NCBI GenBank assembly: GCA_021443825.1
Contig: JABUTE010000042.1
Location: 1-13,368 of the forward strand
Direction of reading: 5' to 3'
Source of the DNA: Bacillota bacterium
Lineage (GTDB): Bacteria; Bacillota; Clostridia; Peptostreptococcales; Anaerovoracaceae
Length of the DNA stretch: 13,368 bases
Made by a program: the position numbers and the translations under genes. Below, one piece after another: positions 7,783 to 13,368 of the stretch; position 1 is the stretch's first letter; the number at the start of each line of letters is the position of its first letter. The notes below the pieces were generated by a model that had not been told where the DNA came from, searched no databases, and saw nothing but the letters and a program-made list of their open reading frames with translations.

Positions 7783-7802
7783 ATGATTTCTCCTTCTTGA
7801 TG

Positions 7803-7896
7803 CGGCAGAGCGGTGCGCCTGGCGTCGGCGGAAGCTCTGCCGATAAAGGCTTTGGACCGGGTGCTAGCAAAGGCATCGCCCGATTCGTCCAAAGCC
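7803..7896 (-). promoter_or_regulatory. Structured 5' leader of the amidohydrolase-reductase operon
   Basis: Two consecutive hairpins lie between the presumed transcription start and the ribosome binding site. In plus-strand coordinates, the promoter-proximal one pairs GGCTTTGGAC (7848-7857) with GTCCAAAGCC (7887-7896), with inner CGGG/CCCG and TGC/GCA pairs. The second pairs CGGCAGAGC (7803-7811) with GCTCTGCCG (7834-7842). Both outer arms are perfect. Read in the gene direction, TTTAT follows the first stem, a weak U-tract. It matches no riboswitch class I can name; I see no T-box motif. Attenuator, protein-binding leader or mRNA stabiliser are all possible. Confidence 0.55.
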
Positions 7897-7924
7897 GTGC
7901 TTTAACGATTGATCCTTATCTTTT

Positions 7925-7933
7925 ATTATCCCA
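7925..7933 (-). promoter_or_regulatory. Probable extended -10 promoter of the amidohydrolase-reductase operon
   Basis: On the minus strand TGG-GATAAT (TG at 7933-7932, hexamer 7930-7925) is an extended -10 element with one mismatch to TATAAT. No good -35 lies 16-18 nt upstream. The start would fall near 7918, giving a leader of about 135 nt that contains both hairpins. The only other gene start nearby is the divergent aminotransferase. Confidence 0.45.
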
Positions 7934-7992
7934 TATCCGGAATGTTTTTGCATTTTATATTTTTGTGAATATTATTTAAGCGAAATCTTATA

Positions 7993-8021
7993 TTTACAGA
8001 ACGAACAAAATGCATTAAAAT
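7993..8021 (+). promoter_or_regulatory. Sigma-A promoter of the aminotransferase gene
   Basis: TTTACA (7993-7998) and TAAAAT (8016-8021) are separated by 17 nt, each one base from consensus. Transcription would begin near 8028 and give a leader of about 88 nt, which holds a small hairpin GCGGA/TCCGC (8054-8066) before the AAGGAGG at 8102-8108. Confidence 0.65.
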
Positions 8022-8115
8022 GGTCTTTATCTTTTATTTTTGAGGATGTAACAGCGGAGCTTCCGCAGCGTCCGATCGGTAAAGACATATCATTTATACA
8101 CAAGGAGGTATTTCT

Positions 8116-9282
8116 ATGCAGCAGATGAGTACCAGAAACCCCAAATTCAACAGCTCTCTGATCCGTATGATGACCCGCGTCGCTCTTGAAAACGACGCCA
8201 TCAATCTGGCCCAGGGCTTTCCTGATTTTGATCCCCCAAAGCAGCTGCTGGACCGGCTGGCCCAGGTCTCCTATAACGGTCCCCACCAGTATCCCATCAC
8301 CTTCGGCGCCGTCAACTACCGTCGGGCCGTGGCCGCCAAATGCAGCGAGCATTTCGGCCGAACCGTCGACCCCGACACGGAGGTGCTGGCAACCATCGGC
8401 TCCACCGAAGCCATGGTCGACACCCTGTTCGCCCTGACCAACCCCGGCGACCGGGTGGTCATGTTCTCGCCCTTTTTTGAAAACTACAAGGCCCAGACCA
8501 TCTTCTGCGACTGCGAGCCTGTCTTCGTGCCCCTGATTCCGCCCACCTACCGCTTCGATGCCAACGTGCTGGAGGAGGAATTCAAAAAGGGTGCCAAGGC
8601 CATCATCCTCTGCAACCCGGCCAATCCCAGCGGCCGCGTCTTCACGTTGGAGGAAATGACCGTCATCGCAGACCTTTGCAAAAAATACGATGTGTTCTGC
8701 ATCACCGACGAGGTATACGAATACATCGTCTACGAGGGGCATAAGATGGTCTATATGGCGTCTCTTCCCGGCATGTGGGAGCGCACCATCTCGTGCAACT
8801 CCCTTTCCAAGACCTATTCCATCACCGGCTGGCGCCTGGGCTACGTGACCGCCTGCAAACAGATCATGGACCGGATCAAGCAGTACCACGACTTCAACAC
8901 GGTGGGAAATCCCGCCCCGCTGATGGAGGCTGCCGTTACCGGACTCACCCTGCCTGATAGCTACTACGAGGAGTTCACCGCCCACTACACCCACATGAAG
9001 GATCTGTTCTGCAACGGTTTTCGCTCCATCGGAATTCCTTTTACCGAACCGGAGGGCACCTATTTCGTGCTTGCCGATATGAGCCCCTTCATGAAAAAGG
9101 ATCAGACCGACGAGGAATTCTGCGTCGCCATGGCAAAGAAGCTGGGGGTCGCCGTCGTTCCCGGCAGCTCCTTCTTCAACGAGCCGGTGCACGGCATCGT
9201 GCGCCTTCACTTTGCCAAGGTGGACGACACCTTAAACGAAGCGCTGAACAGACTTCAAAATATTCGAAAAATGTTGGATTGA
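8116..9282 (+). CDS. Pyridoxal-phosphate class I aminotransferase (KAT/YbdL-like)
   Basis: 388 residues. Fold-type I aminotransferase marks: INLAQGFPDFDPP (29-41) as in kynurenine and methionine aminotransferases, Asn170 in CNPANPSGRV, Asp198 and Tyr201 in ITDEVYEY, the PLP Schiff-base Lys232 in SLSKTYSITGWRLGY, and Arg363 in IVRLHFAK for the substrate carboxylate. The enzyme swaps an amino group between an amino acid and a 2-oxo acid in the cytoplasm. The GFPDFDPP and EGTYF signatures point to the KAT/GTK/YbdL branch, which accepts aromatic amino acids, glutamine or methionine; the exact substrate is not readable. The ATG has AAGGAGG 7 nt upstream, better placed than for the next ATG (8125). 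It is divergent from the amidohydrolase operon and has its own promoter and terminator, so it is a single-gene unit. Confidence 0.93.
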   Translation: MQQMSTRNPKFNSSLIRMMTRVALENDAINLAQGFPDFDPPKQLLDRLAQVSYNGPHQYPITFGAVNYRRAVAAKCSEHFGRTVDPDTEVLATIGSTEAMVDTLFALTNPGDRVVMFSPFFENYKAQTIFCDCEPVFVPLIPPTYRFDANVLEEEFKKGAKAIILCNPANPSGRVFTLEEMTVIADLCKKYDVFCITDEVYEYIVYEGHKMVYMASLPGMWERTISCNSLSKTYSITGWRLGYVTACKQIMDRIKQYHDFNTVGNPAPLMEAAVTGLTLPDSYYEEFTAHYTHMKDLFCNGFRSIGIPFTEPEGTYFVLADMSPFMKKDQTDEEFCVAMAKKLGVAVVPGSSFFNEPVHGIVRLHFAKVDDTLNEALNRLQNIRKMLD

Positions 9283-9284
9283 TC

Positions 9285-9301
9285 GTCTATCGACGATAGA
9301 C
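9285..9301 (+). repeat. Short palindrome directly after the aminotransferase stop
   Basis: GTCTATC-GAC-GATAGAC, seven pairs around three bases, starting 3 nt after the stop codon. The wider 18-nt segment 9282-9299 matches 10604-10621, after the next gene, at 15 of 18 positions. Function unknown. Confidence 0.5.
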
Positions 9302-9307
9302 TTAAGA

Positions 9308-9344
9308 AAAGACCCGGAGGACCTGGCTTCTTCCGGGTCTTTCC
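9308..9344 (+). terminator. Rho-independent terminator of the aminotransferase gene
   Basis: AAAGACCCGGA (9308-9318) pairs over 11 bases with TCCGGGTCTTT (9332-9342), and the right arm runs into a pyrimidine-rich TTTCCTT tail. The left arm starts in AAGAAAAG, so it may act in both directions. Confidence 0.8.
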
Positions 9345-9364
9345 TTGCTGCAGGGCGTTGTCTG

Positions 9365-9394
9365 TTGCCAAAGAACGGCGTATATCGGTATAAT
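9365..9394 (+). promoter_or_regulatory. Sigma-A promoter of the aldo/keto-reductase-like gene
   Basis: TTGCCA (9365-9370) and perfect TATAAT (9389-9394) are 18 nt apart. The start would be near 9401, about 43 nt before the ATG at 9444. Confidence 0.65.
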
Positions 9395-9443
9395 GAAAAA
9401 AACAACGTCATCGAGCCGGCCCACGGCCGCCAAGGAGGATCGT

Positions 9444-10589
9444 ATGAAATACAGAGCATTAGGAAACACCGGACTTCAGGTCAGCGAGATCGGCCTGGGC
9501 GCCGAATGGATGGAGCGCCTCGATCAGGATACCTGCACCGCCATCATCCGCGCAGCGCAAGACCGGGGCATCAACATTCTGGACTGCTGGATGGCAGAGC
9601 CGGGCGTTCGCACCAGGATCGGCAATGCCCTTGCCGGCCACCGGGAGAAATGGATCCTGCAGGGCCACATCGGCTCCACCTGGCAGGACGGTCAGTATGT
9701 GAAGACCCGTGACGCCGAAAAATGCCGCGTCGCCTTTCAGGATCTCCTCGACCGGATGCAGACCGACTACATCGATCTGGGCATGATCCACTATGTGGAC
9801 TCCGTAAAGGAGTTCGAGGAGCTGCTGCAAAGCCCTTATATGGACTACGTGCGCCAGCTGAAAGAAAAAGGCATCATTCGCCATGTGGGCATGGGCTCCC
9901 ACAATCCGGCAGCCGCCAAGGCTGCCGTGCTGTCGGGCGAGATCGAGATGCTCATGTTCTCGGTCAATCCCGCCTTCGATCTGAATCCCTCCAATGACGA
10001 TCTAAACGAGCTGTTCAAAGAAGAATACGACCAAGCCCTGATGGGCATGAACCCGGAGCGGGCCGAGCTCTATGCCCTCTGCGAGGAGCGGGGCATCGGC
10101 ATTACCGTCATGAAGGGCTATGCTGCCGGACGACTGCTGGATGCGGCAGCCTCTCCCTTTAAGGTGGCCCTCACCCCGGTGCAGTGCCTGCACTATGCCC
10201 TGACCAGGCCGGCGGTCTGCTCCGTTCTGGTGGGCTATACCCAGCCGGAGCAGGTGGAGGAAGCCGTCCGCTACGAGACCGCCTCCGAAGAAGAGAAGGC
10301 CTATGCACCGGTTCTGGCGGCAGCGCCCATGCATGCCTTCAGCGGACGATGCATGTATTGCAACCACTGCAAGCCCTGCCCCATGGATATCGACATCGCC
10401 ATGGTCAACAAGCTGTACGATCTGGCAGTGATGCAGCCACAGGTTCCGGCTTCGGTCAAAGCCCATTATCTGGAGCTGGAGAAAACGGCTTCGGACTGCA
10501 TCGGCTGCGGCGGCTGCGAGCAGCGCTGCCCCTTCGGCGTTCCCGTGATCAGCCGTATGGCGCTGGCAAAAGAGCTGTTTCAGCAATAG
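9444..10589 (+). CDS. Aldo/keto-reductase-like protein with C-terminal 2[4Fe-4S] domain
   Basis: 381 residues from the ATG at 9444, set by AAGGAGG 5 nt upstream and by the usual family start MKYRALGNTGLQVSEIGLG; an open frame reaching further upstream crosses the promoter and was not used. Residues 1-290 follow the aldo/keto reductase barrel: GLGAEW (17-22), GINILDCWM (42-50), DYIDLGMIHYVD (108-119), GIIRHVGMGSHN (143-154). The C-terminus carries two iron-sulfur motifs, Cys303-306-309-312 then Pro, and Cys352-355-358-362 then Pro. This is the COG1453-type arrangement of anaerobes. Asp47 and His116 of the catalytic tetrad are kept, but Glu52 stands where Tyr is expected and the Lys position reads LQGHIG (72-77), so ordinary NADPH-dependent carbonyl reduction looks unlikely. 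It may be a redox or electron-transfer protein on the barrel scaffold. Substrate unknown. Confidence 0.9.
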   Translation: MKYRALGNTGLQVSEIGLGAEWMERLDQDTCTAIIRAAQDRGINILDCWMAEPGVRTRIGNALAGHREKWILQGHIGSTWQDGQYVKTRDAEKCRVAFQDLLDRMQTDYIDLGMIHYVDSVKEFEELLQSPYMDYVRQLKEKGIIRHVGMGSHNPAAAKAAVLSGEIEMLMFSVNPAFDLNPSNDDLNELFKEEYDQALMGMNPERAELYALCEERGIGITVMKGYAAGRLLDAAASPFKVALTPVQCLHYALTRPAVCSVLVGYTQPEQVEEAVRYETASEEEKAYAPVLAAAPMHAFSGRCMYCNHCKPCPMDIDIAMVNKLYDLAVMQPQVPASVKAHYLELEKTASDCIGCGGCEQRCPFGVPVISRMALAKELFQQ

Positions 10590-10603
10590 TTTTCCATATG
10601 TTC

Positions 10604-10621
10604 ATCGTCTATGAACGATGG
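10604..10621 (+). repeat. Second copy of the post-stop palindrome
   Basis: CATCGT (10603-10608) pairs with ACGATG (10615-10620), 13 nt after the aldo/keto-reductase stop. The segment 10604-10621 matches 9282-9299 at 15 of 18 bases. An alternative local fold is TTCAT/ATGAA (10601-10615). Confidence 0.4.
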
Positions 10622-10624
10622 TTT

Positions 10625-10650
10625 GCCCGGCCATCGGGCAGACGGTCTTT
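10625..10650 (+). terminator. Possible weak terminator of the aldo/keto-reductase gene
   Basis: GCCCG (10625-10629) pairs with CGGGC (10635-10639), and TTTT comes 8-10 nt later. A competing stem, CGATGG (10616-10621) with CCATCG (10631-10636), overlaps it. Spacing from stem to U-tract is poor, so the call is weak. Confidence 0.3.
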
Positions 10651-10683
10651 TCTGCGATTTCAGGCGGCATAAATTTCCAATAT

Positions 10684-10712
10684 TTGACAGAAACGACAAG
10701 GGCGTCTATAAT
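10684..10712 (+). promoter_or_regulatory. Perfect consensus sigma-A promoter of recQ
   Basis: TTGACA (10684-10689) and TATAAT (10707-10712) are both exact and exactly 17 nt apart. Initiation 6-8 nt after the -10 would fall at about 10718-10720, at or next to the recQ ATG (10720), which has no ribosome binding site. The transcript is therefore probably leaderless. Confidence 0.85.
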
Positions 10713-10719
10713 TACATCC

Positions 10720-12720
10720 ATGATGACAAAAGAGACCATTCTGAAAAAATACTTCGGCTACAGCGCCTTTCGCCCCGGCCAGGAAGAGATCATCGATCAT
10801 CTGCTGCAGGGCCGCGACGCCATGTGCATCATGCCCACCGGCGCAGGCAAATCCATCTGCTATCAGGTTCCCGCCATGGCCATGGAGGGCATCACCATTG
10901 TGGTATCGCCTCTCATCTCGCTGATGAAGGATCAGGTCGCTGCCCTGACCCAGGCAGGCATTCCCGCCGCCTTTCTTAACAGCTCGCTGGAAGAAGACGA
11001 GGCGAAGGAGGTGCTGTTCGGCATCCGAAGCGGTCGCTACAAGCTGCTCTATGCGGCGCCGGAGCGGCTTTTGCTGCCCGGCTTTCTGGCCATGTGCAAG
11101 ACCTTGCCCATCGCCATGGTGGCCGTAGACGAAGCCCATTGCGTTTCCCAATGGGGGCAGGATTTTCGCCCCAGCTATCTGAACATCGCCCCCTTTATCG
11201 AAGCTCTGCCGCAGCGCCCCGTTACCTGCGCCTTTACGGCAACCGCCACCGACAAGGTGCGAGGCGACGTGATCCGCATCTTAAAGCTGAACGACCCCTT
11301 CACCCTGACCACCGGCTTCGACCGGCCCAACCTGACCTTTCACACCAGCCGGCCCAAAAGCCGAAAGGAAGCCCTGTTTTCTGTTCTGCTGCAGCACCGA
11401 AACGATTCGGGCATCATCTATTGCTCCACCCGAAAGACCGTCGAAGAGGTTTGCGACAAGCTGCAAGACAGGGGCTTTGCGGCCACCCGCTATCACGCCG
11501 GGCTCACCGACGCCGAGCGCAAAGAAAACCAGGAGGCCTTCATCAACGACGACTGCCCCCTGATGGTGGCCACCAATGCCTTCGGCATGGGCATCGACAA
11601 ATCCAACGTGCGGTTCGTGGTCCATTACAACATGCCCAAATGCCTGGAGAGCTATTACCAGGAGGCCGGGCGCGCCGGCCGCGACGGACTGCCCTCCGAC
11701 TGCTATCTGTTCTACAATGCGCAGGATGTGCATACCTGCCGCTGGTTCATCGAAAACAGCGACAACGACCAGCTGACCGAAGAGCAGAAAAAGACCGTCA
11801 AAGAGCAGGACGAGCTTCGCCTGAAGGCCATGATCCGCTATGCTAAGACCGAAGACTGTCTGCGCAGGGTGCTGCTGGAGTATTTCGGAGAGAAGGCTCC
11901 TGCCAACTGCGGCAACTGCTCCAACTGCCTGGAGAATTACGAGCGCATCGATGCCACCGAGGACGCCCGCAAGGCTCTCTCGTGCATCTTTCGCAACGAC
12001 GGAAGGCTGGGCCTGGCTGCCGTAAGCGCCTGCCTTAGAGGCGAGGTGCCCCCTTCCATGGAAGGGCTTCAGCTGCAAAGCCAGACCACCTTCGGCCTGC
12101 TGCAGGGCCAAAGCGAGCAGCAGGTGCGCCGCCTGCTCACCGCCCTTATCGACAGCGGCTATGCAAGGGCCGCAGGCGATGCCTATGCGACCCTTTCCAT
12201 CGCCGATCAGGAGCGCACCGCTCTGCTGTTTAAAAACAAAGAGACCTTCTTCGTGCAGCAGCGCAAAGAAAAAAAGCCCCTCCCCAAGGCAGAGTCTCTT
12301 TCTCCCAGGGCGCCCAAAGACGCCCAGCTGCTCTACCGGCTGCAGGAATGGCGCAAGGCCCAGGCCGCAAGAGAAAAGCAGCCTGCCTATATCATCTTCA
12401 GCGATGCTGTGCTGCACCGGATCGCAGAAAAAAAGCCCCGCACAAAGGCAGAGCTTCTGGCGATTTCGGGCATCGGCGAGAAAAAGGCGCAGCGCTACGG
12501 CGACGCCATCCTTCTCACCGTTTTGGAATTTGAAGCTCCGAAAAAGCTGGATCCCGCTCTGAAAAAGCTGACGCCGGGAACGGTGCTGACCAACCGCAAA
12601 CGCGGGCCCATGACCTGCGTTGCCGTCAGCGGCAGCGTGATCTATTTTCGCGAAAACGCCACCGGAAAGGTCTTCAAATACCGGCTCGACAGCAGCCTTT
12701 CCCGCTTGTTTGTCCTGTGA
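10720..12720 (+). CDS. recQ: ATP-dependent DNA helicase RecQ
   Basis: 666 residues from ATG 10720 (MMTKET; the next ATG at 10723 is equally possible). Superfamily 2 helicase that unwinds DNA 3'-5' in recombination and fork repair. Visible motifs: motif 0 FRPGQEEII (17-25), Walker A TGAGKS (40-45), SPLISLMKDQ, DEAH box (137-140), the aromatic-rich loop WGQDFRPSY, TATAT, TNAFGMGIDK, and motif VI QEAGRAGRDG. The zinc site of the RQC region uses Cys380, 397, 400 and 403. A winged-helix region follows, then an HRDC domain at about 537-605 (ISGIGEKKAQRYGDAIL). A further tail of about 60 residues, including GTVLTNRKRGPMTCV, goes beyond the HRDC end of a typical 609-residue E. coli-type RecQ and looks like a small beta domain. 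An in-frame ATG at 10618 precedes the promoter and lacks a ribosome binding site, so I rejected it. Confidence 0.95.
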   Translation: MMTKETILKKYFGYSAFRPGQEEIIDHLLQGRDAMCIMPTGAGKSICYQVPAMAMEGITIVVSPLISLMKDQVAALTQAGIPAAFLNSSLEEDEAKEVLFGIRSGRYKLLYAAPERLLLPGFLAMCKTLPIAMVAVDEAHCVSQWGQDFRPSYLNIAPFIEALPQRPVTCAFTATATDKVRGDVIRILKLNDPFTLTTGFDRPNLTFHTSRPKSRKEALFSVLLQHRNDSGIIYCSTRKTVEEVCDKLQDRGFAATRYHAGLTDAERKENQEAFINDDCPLMVATNAFGMGIDKSNVRFVVHYNMPKCLESYYQEAGRAGRDGLPSDCYLFYNAQDVHTCRWFIENSDNDQLTEEQKKTVKEQDELRLKAMIRYAKTEDCLRRVLLEYFGEKAPANCGNCSNCLENYERIDATEDARKALSCIFRNDGRLGLAAVSACLRGEVPPSMEGLQLQSQTTFGLLQGQSEQQVRRLLTALIDSGYARAAGDAYATLSIADQERTALLFKNKETFFVQQRKEKKPLPKAESLSPRAPKDAQLLYRLQEWRKAQAAREKQPAYIIFSDAVLHRIAEKKPRTKAELLAISGIGEKKAQRYGDAILLTVLEFEAPKKLDPALKKLTPGTVLTNRKRGPMTCVAVSGSVIYFRENATGKVFKYRLDSSLSRLFVL

Positions 12721-12749
12721 TATGCAAAACTCCGTGTTTTTTTTCATAA

Positions 12750-12770
12750 GCTATCGAAAAAAACGATAGC
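12750..12770 (+). repeat. Inverted repeat after recQ
   Basis: GCTATCG (12750-12756), seven A, CGATAGC (12764-12770). The T-run (12737-12744) lies before the stem on the plus strand, so it is not a standard terminator in either direction. It shares the CTATCG/CGATAG core of the palindrome after the aminotransferase gene. Confidence 0.5.
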
Positions 12771-12819
12771 ATTCCCCCTGCGGTTGCAGAAAGAAGTAAG
12801 ACCTTTCAGGCAATCCCTC

Positions 12820-12828
12820 TGCTATACT
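12820..12828 (+). promoter_or_regulatory. Extended -10 promoter of the FHA gene
   Basis: TGC-TATACT (12820-12828) is an extended -10 element with one mismatch in the hexamer. No clear -35 is seen at the right distance. The start would be near 12835, about 23 nt before the ATG. Confidence 0.5.
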
Positions 12829-12857
12829 GGGTCTATATAAGAAAAAGGAGCGCGCCG

Positions 12858-13325
12858 ATGAACGATCCCCGGCTGACCGCCACGGAAGAACTGAACACCG
12901 CTGAACTGACCGAAGAGATGCAGGCCACCCCGGAAGAGGCCATCTGTCTGCCCCCGCAGCAGGCCATCGAGCGGCTTTCCGAAGGCTATCCCTGCTTTAT
13001 CAGCATCGCAGGCGGCACCGTTACCCCGGTGAAAACAAAGATCTTCGTCGCAGGCTTTTCGCCCCGCTGCGATCTGGTGATCCCTCAGGATCCGGCGGCC
13101 CACACTGTCAGCCGTTTTCATGCCACCGTTACCGCGGCAGCGGACGGCAGGCTCTATATTAAAGACGAAAGCCTCAACGGCACCTGGTTTGGAACCGACC
13201 CGGCCGATCCGGCCTCTTTTGTGCGCATTCCCAAGGGAAACGATGTCGAGCTGAAGCACGGCCGTTATGTTCGCTTTGCAACGGTGCTCTACCTGTTTCA
13301 GCAGGGAGAAAGGCAGCCCCAATGA
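12858..13325 (+). CDS. FHA-domain protein
   Basis: 155 residues; AAGGAG (12845-12850) lies 7 nt before the ATG. Residues 60-148 form a forkhead-associated domain: VAGFSPRCDLVI (64-75), HTVSRFHATV (82-91) with Ser85 and His88, and DESLNGTWFG (103-112) with Asn107-Gly-Thr. FHA domains bind phosphothreonine peptides and usually act with Ser/Thr kinases and PP2C phosphatases. The residue after Gly66 is Phe where an Arg that contacts the phosphate is normally found; Arg70 lies nearby. Residues 1-40 are acidic with several Thr (8, 10, 14, 18, 24) and could hold an intramolecular phosphosite as in GarA/OdhI, which is inference. The stop overlaps the next ATG (ATGA), so the two genes form an operon. 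Confidence 0.85.
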   Translation: MNDPRLTATEELNTAELTEEMQATPEEAICLPPQQAIERLSEGYPCFISIAGGTVTPVKTKIFVAGFSPRCDLVIPQDPAAHTVSRFHATVTAAADGRLYIKDESLNGTWFGTDPADPASFVRIPKGNDVELKHGRYVRFATVLYLFQQGERQPQ

Positions 13326-13368
13326 TCACCCAACGTAACGAAGACAGCCTTGCTGTAGAAGAAATGCT
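13322..13368 (+). CDS. Start of a gene co-transcribed with the FHA gene (partial)
   Basis: The ATG at 13322 overlaps the FHA stop in ATGA, and the frame stays open for 15 codons (MITQRNEDSLAVEEM) to the window end. RNEDS recalls the N-terminal NED motif of PP2C phosphatases, which would fit an FHA neighbour, but 15 residues cannot settle it. Confidence 0.5.
   Translation, partial: MITQRNEDSLAVEEM

Noticed and set aside
7803..7896. T-box or SAM riboswitch in the amidohydrolase leader
   Set aside because: No T-box consensus sequence and no SAM-riboswitch core motif is visible; only hairpin architecture supports regulation.
7972..9210. Long minus-strand open frame opposite the aminotransferase
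   Set aside because: The plus strand has all PLP-enzyme motifs plus promoter, ribosome binding site and terminator. The antisense product has shadow-type composition.
10618..10719. Upstream in-frame start for RecQ adding 34 residues
   Set aside because: It lies before the perfect promoter, has no ribosome binding site, and the extra residues do not resemble a RecQ N-terminus, which normally begins just before motif 0.
11281..12747. Long minus-strand open frame opposite recQ
   Set aside because: It is antisense to clear RecQ domains, shows no family motif, and has no plausible promoter or ribosome binding site.
12737..12770. Canonical terminator after recQ
   Set aside because: The T-run precedes the stem on the plus strand and becomes an A-run after it on the minus strand, so neither direction gives stem followed by U-tract.

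Overview
The window looks like chromosome from an anaerobic, fairly GC-rich Clostridia-type Firmicute (an Oscillospirales-like gut bacterium is my best guess). Reasons: strong AAGGAG-type ribosome binding sites, consensus sigma-A promoters, many iron-sulfur enzymes of anaerobic metabolism, and a RecQ and an FHA protein of Firmicute style. The taxonomic call is inference. I see no rRNA, tRNA, CRISPR array or insertion sequence.

Region 1 (1-1800) is visibly AT-richer than the rest. A terminator from a gene outside the window is followed by two minus-strand genes: a secreted papain-like cysteine protease (636-1736) and, directly downstream, a small membrane-anchored protein (116-631). The small protein aligns with the protease's own propeptide, which suggests a protease and propeptide-mimic inhibitor pair of the SpeB/Spi kind.

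Region 2 (1855-7930) is a four-gene minus-strand operon. From its promoter end it encodes an AbgB-like M20 amidohydrolase, a DmsB-like four-cluster ferredoxin, an FAD/NAD(P)H oxidoreductase of the NirB/rubredoxin-reductase type, and a 931-residue fusion of a TorD-type chaperone domain to a DmsA-type molybdoenzyme. The last three genes overlap by 8 nt at each junction. With no Tat signal and no membrane anchor, the set reads as a soluble, NAD(P)H-driven S-oxide or N-oxide reductase in the cytoplasm. Its 5' leader folds into two perfect-arm hairpins.

Region 3 (7990-10650), plus strand, divergent: a KAT/YbdL-type class I aminotransferase with its own promoter and terminator, then an aldo/keto-reductase-like protein with a C-terminal two-cluster ferredoxin domain that lacks the expected catalytic Tyr and Lys.

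Region 4 (10680-13368), plus strand: recQ from a perfect consensus promoter that seems to start transcription at the ATG itself (leaderless), then a short FHA-domain gene and the first 15 codons of a gene that overlaps it by ATGA.

Most interesting points: the self-contained TorD-DmsA/DmsB/flavoprotein reductase operon with its structured leader and a missing cluster-ligand cysteine; the protease and propeptide-like inhibitor pair; and leaderless recQ.
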